A stretch of 64,000 bases of DNA from JBMNGN01 sp050949865. Lineage in GTDB: Bacteria; Bacillota; Syntrophomonadia; Syntrophomonadales; Syntrophomonadaceae. A program made the position numbers and the translations under genes. The stretch covers positions 248,001 to 312,000 of the forward strand of contig JBMNGN010000004.1 in assembly GCA_050949865.1 (NCBI GenBank), given 5' to 3'. The notes under the pieces were generated by a model that was not told the DNA's origin, did not search any database, and worked only from the letters and a program-made list of their open reading frames with translations. Shown piece by piece: positions 43,459 to 52,138 of the stretch. Each line of letters starts with the position of its first letter. Position 1 is the stretch's first letter.

Positions 43459-45281
43459 GTTGCAGGTACAAGGGGAATAGCTGCTGCTGCTCCGACCTGA
43501 ATCTTGGAATCGCTATCTGGAGCATAGGTGTAGAAGTTGCCGTCAGCTCTTAATACTTCAATGGAAGCAGTAATCTTGCCATCTACCAAGGTGCTAACCG
43601 TAGCATCATTGATTACACCGTAGATCTTGCCGGATTCTCCGGCTCCGGAAGCAATACCGACTACTTTCTTAACCGGGGTCAGGTACAGGGTTACTTCCTC
43701 ACCCAGAATATCTTCGATGCTGTCAGCCGTAGTTACCAATGTAAAATCTTCGCCCTCATCTTCGGACAAAAAGTATTTTCCGTCGGCAACTACATCATAT
43801 GATGTACCGTCGACTACAACTTTGGTCAACTGGGTTCCATCATATTCGTAGGAATTGAGAACCCCGCTTACCCGGTAGGATTCGCCATAAGCCATGATTA
43901 CATGTTCAATGTCCCTGGCACCAGCGCCGGCATTGAAATCCCATACAATGTCATCGACTTCGATATCTTCCAGGGTGGCAGGTACCCCGTTCCGGAATAC
44001 GAAATAGGATTCAGGATCATCGGCATCCATTCTAACCGAGCCAGGGTTCTTAAACTGGATAGTGGCATTCTTCAGGTTGACTTCATCCACTATGCCTGGC
44101 TCAGGGTTAGTGCCATAGAGCCATGAATTTCTCTTGATGTGGATTATATCGCCATCTTCATCCAGGGCAACTCTGATGCTGTCAACGGGAGTAACTCCGT
44201 CGTTGATCATTCTGTCTTCCAGGTTCAGGGTGCTGGCAGTATTAAAATACGCAGCAACCGCGGCCGGTAAAGCGTTTACATAGTTATTGGCATAGCTGTA
44301 GGTTACGTTGCCTAATTTAACCCGGGTTGCTGATACTACTTCAACATCATCGGCAGCAGCTGTTACTACGCCATAATCTTTAGTAGCTGCGAATATGATC
44401 TTATTGTCTTTGTCTAATACCAGGTCCACAACTCTTTCATTCAGGCCATTAAAGGCTGCAACGCCAGCAATAACTGCATCTTCAGTCAGTTCATAATTGC
44501 TGAATGATCTCCACACATCGTTTTCATCATAATAGTACCCGCTGAGAGCCTTTTTGCCGTTCTGCAGGCTGTAGGTGTTGATAATTGCATCTTCAATGGT
44601 TACGGAATCTTTGAATTTTTCAGTCAACAGGGTCACAGATTGTCCGTTAACCTGCTTGTCTTCAAAGATATTGTCGGAAGCCTTGTAAACCTGAACATTA
44701 CATTCTAAGGCTTCTGCAGCCATAACTGCTACTTCTCCTCTGGTAGCAGGTTTGCTGGCCACGAAAGTAATGTCGTCCAGGATTTCCAGAGTGGCAGCCT
44801 CAGAAATATAATTGGCCGGCCATACTCCGGGCAGGTTGTCATTGTAGCCAAGGATTCTTAAGAGAACGGTGATTACTTCAGCCTGGGTGATCTGGTCATT
44901 CGGTCTGAAGGTTCCGTCTCCGTCACCTTTTACAAAACCCTGGGCGGCGGCAACATTAATCCAGCCGTTGGCCCAGAAGTCAGAACTTACGTCTGAGAAA
45001 GAAGATGGGGTTCCCTGCATGCCGCTGGCTACAGCCTTAAGTCCTGCAGTTACTACCGCGATCTTCGCGAATTCGGCACGGGTTATGGTTTTCTCGGCGC
45101 CAAAGGTGCCATCGGGATAACCTTCGATAACGCCTAATGATGTAAGCTTATAGATGGCAGAAGCCTCGGAATCAGTGGTCTTGACGTCACTGAAGCTAGC
45201 AGCGGCTGCTGAGCCAACTATAGAGAACATAAATGTTGCTAAGACTAGTAGAATGATAAGCTTATTATGTTTCTTTAGCAT
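43413..45281 (-). CDS. S-layer protein with three SLH domains, N-terminal part (frameshifted)
   Basis: 622 residues: signal peptide (about 1-27), three SLH modules (about 28-205; e.g. YKLTSLGVIEGYPDGTFGAE and AQGFVKGDGDGTFRPNDQIT), then a long beta-rich Val/Asp/Thr region. SLH domains bind pyruvylated wall polysaccharide, made here probably via CsaB. The frame stops at 43413 just after PATHIEMLQGSWMKMYL, while the next frame continues the S-layer-like sequence, so the true product is probably about 1050 residues. AAAAGGGAGG is before the ATG. Likely one of the most abundant cell proteins. Confidence 0.88.
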   Translation of the reverse strand: MLKKHNKLIILLVLATFMFSIVGSAAAASFSDVKTTDSEASAIYKLTSLGVIEGYPDGTFGAEKTITRAEFAKIAVVTAGLKAVASGMQGTPSSFSDVSSDFWANGWINVAAAQGFVKGDGDGTFRPNDQITQAEVITVLLRILGYNDNLPGVWPANYISEAATLEILDDITFVASKPATRGEVAVMAAEALECNVQVYKASDNIFEDKQVNGQSVTLLTEKFKDSVTIEDAIINTYSLQNGKKALSGYYYDENDVWRSFSNYELTEDAVIAGVAAFNGLNERVVDLVLDKDNKIIFAATKDYGVVTAAADDVEVVSATRVKLGNVTYSYANNYVNALPAAVAAYFNTASTLNLEDRMINDGVTPVDSIRVALDEDGDIIHIKRNSWLYGTNPEPGIVDEVNLKNATIQFKNPGSVRMDADDPESYFVFRNGVPATLEDIEVDDIVWDFNAGAGARDIEHVIMAYGESYRVSGVLNSYEYDGTQLTKVVVDGTSYDVVADGKYFLSEDEGEDFTLVTTADSIEDILGEEVTLYLTPVKKVVGIASGAGESGKIYGVINDATVSTLVDGKITASIEVLRADGNFYTYAPDSDSKIQVGAAAAIPLVPATHIEMLQGSWMKMYL

Positions 45282-45319
45282 TCGTTTTCCTCCCTTTTAT
45301 TTTTTTTGGTTAGCATTTG

Positions 45320-45360
45320 TTGCAGGTAATCACATTGCAGGGCAATGCAGTCTTTGCAGG
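45320..45360 (-). promoter_or_regulatory. Triple CCTGCAA repeat and hairpin in the S-layer leader
   Basis: CCTGCAA occurs three times on the minus strand (45354-45360, 45335-45341, 45320-45326), spaced 19 and 15 bases, within 80 bp of the S-layer start; the middle one is part of a CATTGC/GCAATG hairpin. Possible protein-binding or mRNA-stabilising element. The rest of the 326-bp gap 45282-45608 holds the upstream leader and the amidase terminator. Confidence 0.45.
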
Positions 45361-45539
45361 TGATCTAATCTGAAGTTTTTGGTATCTCCCCCCTTCGGCA
45401 GGTTATAGCATACCTACAACATTATTAAAGAAGATATGAATTCATTACTTCAGACGAAGGGAGACAGGATTTTGTTCCACCTTTTGGTCTTTTTTTATTT
45501 GATTGGCAATAATTTTTGATTATTTAAGCTTAAGACCGG

Positions 45540-45571
45540 TAAAAAATTAACCCCCAAAAGCAGGGGTTAAT
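45540..45571 (-). terminator. Terminator of the amidase gene
   Basis: TTAACCCC / GGGGTTAA stem (45548-45571 including an eight-base loop), followed on the minus strand by TTTTTT, 38 bp past the amidase stop. Confidence 0.85.
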
Positions 45572-45608
45572 TTGCTTGATTGTTTTCTACTGTGAATTTT
45601 ACAACAAG

Positions 45609-48269
45609 TTATTTCATAATCTTCAGGTACTCAACTATGGCTTCCGCGATGGCCCGGGCTGCCTTTTCCTGAAAATGATCCTGCCTGAGCAGGGATTCCT
45701 CTTCAGGGTTGGTTATAAAAGCGACTTCCACCAGGGCTGAGGGCATATTGGTGCCTCTTAACACCGCATAATTGGCTTGTTTTACCCCCCGGTTGGCCCG
45801 GCCTAATTTTTCCGCCAGTTTCTTCTGCAGCATGTTGGCTAAAAGGGACCTTTGCAATTCCTGGGCGGCCAGGGTTGGATTGTCCTCCGGAGCGTAATAG
45901 TAGGTTTCAGTACCGCATTTATCCGGTATAGTATGGCCATTACAGTGTATAGAAACAAACACGTCAGCATTGGCCCGGTTAGCGATTTGGGGAATCTCGT
46001 TAAGATCTAAACGGACATCGGTACTCCTGGTCATAATAACCTTTATCCCCTCTTTTTCGAGCAGGGCTTTAGCCTTGCCGGCTATCTTAAAATTGACCTC
46101 CTTTTCATAAAGGGTCCGGGAGTATCCGATTGCACCGGGATCCCCGCCTCCGTGCCCGGGGTCAAGTACAACCTGAGCTGTAGTCTTATCCGGTTCATCC
46201 GGCTTTTGCGGCTTAACCACCGGATTTTCCGGGACGATTATAATGCTGAATGTGTCCTGGTTCACATTGCTGGTGGTCTGGTAAGTTTTTATCTCTTTTA
46301 GCCGGATCTTTAACTCCAGTTGGTCCTTTTCCAGCTCGGTTAATTCCACCCTTGAGGCTCCGGCGCCTTCCAGTTCATATGCCGGCTGAACCAGGCCTTT
46401 ATAGGTGCCGGACAGCCTGACAGCAAGTATATCGCCATCTTTTTGTTCGCTGATATTCATCGAAGCATAAGATTTTATAGTTATAATATGGTTGCCGTTG
46501 TTCAGGGTCATTTCCCGCACATCTTTCAATTGAGAGGGAATTAGAAACACCTGTTTGGCCCCATCTTCCTCGGCAAAGGTAAGATATTCATAGGCAATCG
46601 GCCGGTGGATGGTAACCCAGGTAGTATCATCCAGGCTGACAGCATCAATAATAATTCTTTCATTGGTGGCGGTCCCCAGGTAAAAATTTGCTTCATCCCT
46701 TCCTGCTTTAAGTTTTACGCCTTTAAAGGTATACAGTATTTTTTTTCCGTTATTCAATACGGTTATCTCCGGCTCTGTTTTCTCTTTAGTCTTCATAACC
46801 AGGCGATAACCTTCCGGGGTCAATTTAGTCGCCAGAGAGATATAGCCGGCTTCTGCTTCGGCGTTCTCATTGCCCTTGGCGTTCAATTGATAAATGTCAA
46901 ATATATAAGGCTGAGTCCCGCTTAAGCCACCCTCGTTAGATGGAGGGGAAGGCGGTTCATCACCAGTGCCGCTGTCTTCCGCATCTTCACAAATATCAAC
47001 ATCCCATCCCGGCACCCAGGCTACCATGCCTGAGCGGCTGACCTGATACCACCCGTCAACCTCCTGGAGGACTACCAGCCTTTCACCTGCCCGGGCTACT
47101 CCCAAGCTGTCATAGGTAGTGCTGGGACCGGTGTGTAGGCTAACTTCACCGTTTGCTTTTACCGCAGTAATTTTTGCCGGGTCGCTTTTAGCAGCCGTAG
47201 CTATATTAATAGTACGGCTATTGCCATCCCAGTCTACCTGCCCCCCGAAGGCCTCTCCCACAAAACGGAGCGGGGCCAGGGTTCTATCCTGGACTATCCT
47301 GGCCGGCACTTCTATTTCCCATACCTGTCCATTAACCGTAGGCTTAGTGGAGCCTATCGGCAGTATTACGGCAGTATCGCCTTTGGTTGCGGTTACGGTT
47401 CGGGTTCGATCATCCCAGGATACGACTGCCCCCATGGCTTCAAAAATTGCCCTTAGAGGAACCAGGGTCCGGCCTTCTTCTATTATTGGAGCTACTTCAA
47501 AGGTTAACAGCTGGTTATCAAGGAATACCTTGGGCGGGCTTAGCTCCGGCTGGCTGGTAACCGGGCTGTTTTTGACCTCACTGACCAGCCAGGAGGCAAT
47601 ATAAGCCTGGGTTCCACTGGCGGTTCTGACCTGATACCATTCACCTTCCTGGCTGATAACGGTTAAAATCTCTTTATCTTGAGCAGAGCCAACTCTGTCA
47701 TAGTTAGTGCCCGGCCCTTTCCTTAGATTAACCGGGCCATCATTAACCTGCACCTTCTTTTCCTGGACCATGGCTATGTCTTCTGCCGGTTCCACCAGGA
47801 AGGCAGCAATATAGGCTATGATTCCCCTGGCTGTAGATACCCGGTACCATTCTCCCTCTGAGCCTAAGAGGGTAAGGATATCACCTTTTACAGCCTGTCC
47901 CACCCGGCTGTAAGCAGTTCCCGGACCAGAGCGGAGATTAACCAGATCTTCCTTAACCCGCAAAAGGGTGAGCGGGTCCTCTATCTTCAATAATGAGCTG
48001 GAAACCCAGCCAACCAGCTGGTTTTTCTGTATCTTGTGCCAGCCATCTCCTTTTTCCAGTATAGTTACCTCTGTGTCCTGGTAAAGATTACCAGAAACAG
48101 GGTAACCGGTCCCCGGCCCTGAACGGACATTCACCACACTTCCGGTAATGTATCCGCTTCCAGCCATGGCGTTATTAGTTATCATTAACAGGAGAAAGGC
48201 AGTTATGGCAGCAATAAACAGTACCCAGATATTGAAGCTTATGTATGATTTCCTTGCTTCTCCCTTCAT
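45609..48269 (-). CDS. Multi-SH3 N-acetylmuramoyl-L-alanine amidase
   Basis: About 886 residues from ATG 48269 (GGAGGGGG upstream; the frame to 48356 is unsupported). N-terminal membrane/signal helix (about 12-36), three SH3b repeats (VNVRSGPGTGYPVSG type), a copper-amine-oxidase-like domain, a fourth SH3b, an AMIN-like beta region, then Amidase_3 (about 690-886) with zinc ligands in DPGHGGGDPG, EKEVN and SIHCNG, and the catalytic Glu in VEVAFITN. It cleaves the peptide from muramic acid in wall remodelling. It is unusually long for the family because of the wall-binding array. Confidence 0.93.
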   Translation of the reverse strand: MKGEARKSYISFNIWVLFIAAITAFLLLMITNNAMAGSGYITGSVVNVRSGPGTGYPVSGNLYQDTEVTILEKGDGWHKIQKNQLVGWVSSSLLKIEDPLTLLRVKEDLVNLRSGPGTAYSRVGQAVKGDILTLLGSEGEWYRVSTARGIIAYIAAFLVEPAEDIAMVQEKKVQVNDGPVNLRKGPGTNYDRVGSAQDKEILTVISQEGEWYQVRTASGTQAYIASWLVSEVKNSPVTSQPELSPPKVFLDNQLLTFEVAPIIEEGRTLVPLRAIFEAMGAVVSWDDRTRTVTATKGDTAVILPIGSTKPTVNGQVWEIEVPARIVQDRTLAPLRFVGEAFGGQVDWDGNSRTINIATAAKSDPAKITAVKANGEVSLHTGPSTTYDSLGVARAGERLVVLQEVDGWYQVSRSGMVAWVPGWDVDICEDAEDSGTGDEPPSPPSNEGGLSGTQPYIFDIYQLNAKGNENAEAEAGYISLATKLTPEGYRLVMKTKEKTEPEITVLNNGKKILYTFKGVKLKAGRDEANFYLGTATNERIIIDAVSLDDTTWVTIHRPIAYEYLTFAEEDGAKQVFLIPSQLKDVREMTLNNGNHIITIKSYASMNISEQKDGDILAVRLSGTYKGLVQPAYELEGAGASRVELTELEKDQLELKIRLKEIKTYQTTSNVNQDTFSIIIVPENPVVKPQKPDEPDKTTAQVVLDPGHGGGDPGAIGYSRTLYEKEVNFKIAGKAKALLEKEGIKVIMTRSTDVRLDLNEIPQIANRANADVFVSIHCNGHTIPDKCGTETYYYAPEDNPTLAAQELQRSLLANMLQKKLAEKLGRANRGVKQANYAVLRGTNMPSALVEVAFITNPEEESLLRQDHFQEKAARAIAEAIVEYLKIMK

Positions 48270-48558
48270 TATTAATAATCCCCCTCCAATAGTTGCAGAA
48301 TGCTTCGACATTATTCCTTCAAGTCCTTCAATTATGGTAAATTTAGGACACTTCATAACTACTTACGTAAGAAGTAAAGGTACCTTGCACTTATTTAATT
48401 ATTTTTGTCGGAAAATTTTAAAAGATATTTATTAAATAACAATTTTTCCCTACGACCGGTTGGCAACGGAATAAAAATATACTGGTTATGAAAGAAAAAA
48501 GAATATTAAACATGGTCAAATAATATGTATACCGCTGGTTAGCAGATTAAAATGGGTT

Positions 48559-49680
48559 TTAGATTTGGGTAACCGGGTCTTCGTGACCCGGGCTGGGCAA
48601 GTTTGACCTCTCTATATCCAGATCCTGGTTTTCATTATCCTCATTACCTGTTTCCGGGTTCGGCTCCTCCTCTCCAGCAACCTCCTCTTCTTCGGGAATT
48701 TCTTCATTAACAGTCTCTGCTACATTTTTCTTTACCGGGCGGTTTACGGGAAAGGGAGAGGCTTGCACTACCGTAATGGTCTCACCGGCAAACATCTTTT
48801 CAAACAAACCGCTCACCGAGTCCTTATCCGCTATCCAGTAGCTCTGGGTCAAATTGCCATCATCATCGAATACATCGTAAAAATATCCCGGAAGGGTTTG
48901 AGTTATAATGGAATCAGCATTGAATCCGGGGGCCCAGCTGGCCATTTTCAACATCTCGCTCAGTTTTAAATCCGTGTCCACATGTTGGTTGAGCTGCTGA
49001 ATAATCTTTGGCAGCTTGGTTATAGTTTTGGGCTGTAAGACCTGGGCGGCCAGGGCCTTTATAAATGCCTGCTGCTGGGCGGTCCTTTCAATATCTCCCT
49101 GGACATAGTCCCGGTACCTGACTAAACCCAGAGCTTGGCTGCCGTTCAGCTTTTGCACCCCGGGATAAAGGTTGATGTTTTCAGCAGGCTTATACATCCG
49201 CTGGGGGACCTCGTAGGTAACCCCGCCTAAGGTATCGATTATCTTTTCAAACCCTTTAAAATCAACCTTTATATAATTGTCAATGGTAATGCCCATTAAT
49301 TCTTCTACTGCTTCTACGGCACCTTTCGGCCCCCCGGCAAAGTTAGCCGCACATATCTTGTCAAGATAACTCCCGTTAACCTGCACCCGGGTATCCCTTG
49401 GTATGGAGACTACGGCTACTTTATCTATCTGGGGATCTATGGAAACCACCATTAAGGTATCTGCCCTGGAGTTCTCATCTCCCGGCCTGGCGTCAACCCC
49501 TAATACCAAAATGTTAGTTCTTTTTCCATCCTCAACCTCTTCTACTTCATCCGGTTCCGGCTCTGCTTCCTCATTCTGGCTTAACAGCCAGGAGGTAGTT
49601 CCCGCCCCGATACCGAAAAAAAGGCAGAATACTACAGCCATGGTTAATAATATCTTAAGGTAAAACTTTAATTTCTTCAT
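48559..49680 (-). CDS. LytR-CpsA-Psr (LCP) family wall-polymer ligase
   Basis: 373 residues. Short cytoplasmic tail and one membrane helix (about 8-30), then the LCP domain: ILVLGVDARPGDENSRADTL (about 56-75), SIPRDTRVQVNG, and VRYRDYVQGDIERTAQQQAF (about 187-206) with the conserved Arg/Asp residues. LCP enzymes attach undecaprenyl-linked glycans to peptidoglycan. The C-terminal tail is acidic and low-complexity. It follows the TagO-like gene by 12 bp, so polymer initiation and attachment are in one operon. Confidence 0.93.
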   Translation of the reverse strand: MKKLKFYLKILLTMAVVFCLFFGIGAGTTSWLLSQNEEAEPEPDEVEEVEDGKRTNILVLGVDARPGDENSRADTLMVVSIDPQIDKVAVVSIPRDTRVQVNGSYLDKICAANFAGGPKGAVEAVEELMGITIDNYIKVDFKGFEKIIDTLGGVTYEVPQRMYKPAENINLYPGVQKLNGSQALGLVRYRDYVQGDIERTAQQQAFIKALAAQVLQPKTITKLPKIIQQLNQHVDTDLKLSEMLKMASWAPGFNADSIITQTLPGYFYDVFDDDGNLTQSYWIADKDSVSGLFEKMFAGETITVVQASPFPVNRPVKKNVAETVNEEIPEEEEVAGEEEPNPETGNEDNENQDLDIERSNLPSPGHEDPVTQI

Positions 49681-49692
49681 GGAATACCACCC

Positions 49693-50757
49693 CTATAATT
49701 CAACCTTATGCGGCTTGCCGGTTGTTTTGACCCGGTCTTTGGCCCTGGTTCTTATCATACCAATTCTATCTGCACCCAGTACTATGATTAATAACATTAG
49801 AATCAGCAATAACGGCAATTTCGGATTATGGATGAAATTAAGGGCTACGGCCACCACGCCGAAAAACCCACTGATCATATAGATTATTACCACACTGCGG
49901 CGGTGACTTAAACCCATGGCCATCAGCCGGTGGTGCAGGTGGTCTTTGTCAGGCATGAATATCGGAGCTTTTTTGTATATCCGCCTGATTATGGCAAAAA
50001 ATGTATCGAAAATGGGTATGCCCAGAATTACTATAGGCACCAGCAAGGAAATAAGAGTGGCGCTTTTAGCAGTCCCCATGATCGCAAGGCACCCCAAAAT
50101 AAACCCAAGAAAGTTGGAACCCCCGTCACCCATAAAAGTCCGGGCGGGGTAAAAATTATAGGGCAAAAACCCCAAGATAGCCGCCAATAGCAGAAACGCA
50201 GCTAAAGCTACCAGGGATTGACCCTGGAAATAGGCTATGATACCCATGGTTGCACCAGCTATACCAGATACCCCGGCAGCCAGCCCATCTAATCCGTCAA
50301 TCAGGTTTATGGCATTGCTTATCCCTACAAGCCACAACATGGTCAGGGGAATACTGAAATACCCCAGGTTTAACAGCCCATTGAAGGGGTTGGTTACAAA
50401 CTCAACCACTATTCCAGAGCTGATGGCCGCCGTAGCCGCTGCAATCTGGCCGATCAATTTAATCCCGGGGGAAATCTCCCATATATCATCAAGCACTCCA
50501 ATTAAAAATATGATGAGTGATCCCCAAACCATACCCCAAAAAGGCTTCGGTAAATCGAAGAATAAGATTAAACATAACCCAAAGGAAAGGAAAATCGCTA
50601 CTCCACCTAGCCGGGGCATAGTTGTTGAATGCACTTTTCTTCCATTGGGGCGGTCTACCGCCCCGATTTTATATGATAATTTTATCACCAGGGGCATTAA
50701 AACCAAGCTTACGACAAAAGCTGCCAAGAATGGGATTAATGGCATAGATAAAGGCAC
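49693..50757 (-). CDS. TagO/WecA-type undecaprenyl-phosphate GlcNAc-1-phosphate transferase
   Basis: 354 residues, about ten or eleven membrane helices. Family motifs: VDRPNGRKVHSTTMPRLGG (about 34-52), GVLDDIWEISPGIKL with the DD pair (about 86-100), NAINLIDGLDGLAAG (about 130-144) and DKDHLHHRLMAMGLSHRR (about 269-286). It starts lipid-linked wall polysaccharide by loading GlcNAc-1-P onto undecaprenyl phosphate. GTG start; the GGAGGGG ribosome site is a little far (12 bases). Precedes the LCP gene. Confidence 0.93.
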   Translation of the reverse strand: MPLSMPLIPFLAAFVVSLVLMPLVIKLSYKIGAVDRPNGRKVHSTTMPRLGGVAIFLSFGLCLILFFDLPKPFWGMVWGSLIIFLIGVLDDIWEISPGIKLIGQIAAATAAISSGIVVEFVTNPFNGLLNLGYFSIPLTMLWLVGISNAINLIDGLDGLAAGVSGIAGATMGIIAYFQGQSLVALAAFLLLAAILGFLPYNFYPARTFMGDGGSNFLGFILGCLAIMGTAKSATLISLLVPIVILGIPIFDTFFAIIRRIYKKAPIFMPDKDHLHHRLMAMGLSHRRSVVIIYMISGFFGVVAVALNFIHNPKLPLLLILMLLIIVLGADRIGMIRTRAKDRVKTTGKPHKVEL

Positions 50758-50973
50758 TTACAAAACATCCCCTCCAGGTCAAACTCTAGCACCATTCTAA
50801 CACCAGGCCAAACTGCTTGTCCATAATTCCTGTCCTTTTGATAAAATCCTAAAGCAGGCAACGAAAATTTATATAAATATAAAAAAAATACGATAACTAT
50901 ACCATAAACCTTTCACTTGCTATCGAATATTGTCTGTAAAGGGCAAACTCTTGGAGCAAAAAAGAAGAGATTA

Positions 50974-51002
50974 TTGCCTTGCAGATTGGACAAATATATA
51001 AT
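50974..51002 (+). promoter_or_regulatory. Probable sigma-A promoter of csaB
   Basis: TTGCCT (50974-50979) and TATAAT (50997-51002) with a 17-bp spacer, 38 bp before the csaB ATG, in the 283-bp divergent gap from the TagO-like gene. Confidence 0.65.
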
Positions 51003-51040
51003 TAACTAGACTTTAAGTACTATTTATTCAGGAGTTTTTT

Positions 51041-52126
51041 ATGAAGATTGCCCTGTCAGGTTATTACGGCTTTGATAATGCCGGCGATGAAGCATTGCTT
51101 TCCGCCATTACTTCCAATATTAAAAAGCTGGAACCGGAAGCAGAGTTTGTGGTATTTTCCGGGTTCCCGGCTAAAACTGCTAAGGTTCATGGTTTACGGG
51201 CTGTAAATAGAATGAATCCCTGGTCGGTAACCAGGGAGCTGCTGGGAGCGGATCTGTTGATCAGCGGGGGAGGCAGCCTGTTTCAAGATGTTACCAGCCC
51301 ACGGTCACTTCCCTACTATATTAGCGTGGTAGCCTTAGCGAAACTAATTGGTAAGCCGGTAATTTTTTACGCTCAGGGTATCGGGCCCATAAACCGGCGG
51401 CTAAGCCGGTTTCTTATGCGCTTAATTGCTAACCGGGTTGATTATATAACCTTAAGGGATGAGCCATCCCTGGAGCTATTGAAGAAAATCGGGGTAATGC
51501 GCCCCCCGGTTAAAGTAACTTCTGATCCGGTTTTTACCCTGACACCTGGCCCAGCTGAATTTGGGCAGATGAAAACACTCTTACAGGGCTACGGCCTGGC
51601 TGAAGAAAAATTGGTTGGGGTAGCAGTAAGACCCTGGAAAGCCCTGGAGGGCTACCAGAATAATCTGGCCCGGGTTTTGGATAGCCTGGTTACAGCCGGT
51701 TATAAAGTTCTTTTTATCCCTATGGATTATTCTCAAGACCTGCCGGAATCGAAAAGAATTGCATTATTAATGAAGGAACCATCTTACATCATAGAAGAAT
51801 CATTGACTTCCCTGCAGCACCTGGCCTTAATTGCCAGCCTGAAACTGATGATCGGTATGCGCCTTCATGCTCTTATCTTTGCCGCCAACAACCAGGTGCC
51901 TTTTGTGGGGATCTCCTATGACCCCAAAGTCGACGCCTTCCTGGAAACCTTCGACCTTTTACCGCTCCCTACCGATTTGCCAGCCATGGAGGCGGCGGTT
52001 TTTCAAATGCTGGAGGATGTACAGATCCAGCAAAGAATTATCAACAAGACCCACCAGCTGAGAATAAAGGCCGAACAAACCGCCCGGATAGCCCTTTCCC
52101 TTATCCGCAAACAAGGCTTAGCATAG
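51041..52126 (+). CDS. csaB: CsaB polysaccharide pyruvyl transferase
   Basis: 361 residues. It opens with GYYGFDNAGDEALLSAI and contains SGGGSLFQDVTSPRSLPYY, PVIFYAQGIGPINRR and the C-terminal GMRLHALIFAANNQVPFVGI, all CsaB hallmarks. CsaB adds ketal pyruvate to secondary wall polysaccharide, creating the ligand for SLH domains. This fits the SLH S-layer protein and SLH protease of this window. CAGGAG lies before the ATG. It is plus-strand and convergent with the glycosyltransferase genes that follow. Confidence 0.93.
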   Translation: MKIALSGYYGFDNAGDEALLSAITSNIKKLEPEAEFVVFSGFPAKTAKVHGLRAVNRMNPWSVTRELLGADLLISGGGSLFQDVTSPRSLPYYISVVALAKLIGKPVIFYAQGIGPINRRLSRFLMRLIANRVDYITLRDEPSLELLKKIGVMRPPVKVTSDPVFTLTPGPAEFGQMKTLLQGYGLAEEKLVGVAVRPWKALEGYQNNLARVLDSLVTAGYKVLFIPMDYSQDLPESKRIALLMKEPSYIIEESLTSLQHLALIASLKLMIGMRLHALIFAANNQVPFVGISYDPKVDAFLETFDLLPLPTDLPAMEAAVFQMLEDVQIQQRIINKTHQLRIKAEQTARIALSLIRKQGLA

Positions 52127-52138
52127 GGTTTTACACCA

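Noticed and set aside
47119..47604. Plus-strand frame of 161 codons opposite the amidase
   Set aside because: Shadow of the SH3 and amine-oxidase-like domains; no ribosome site.
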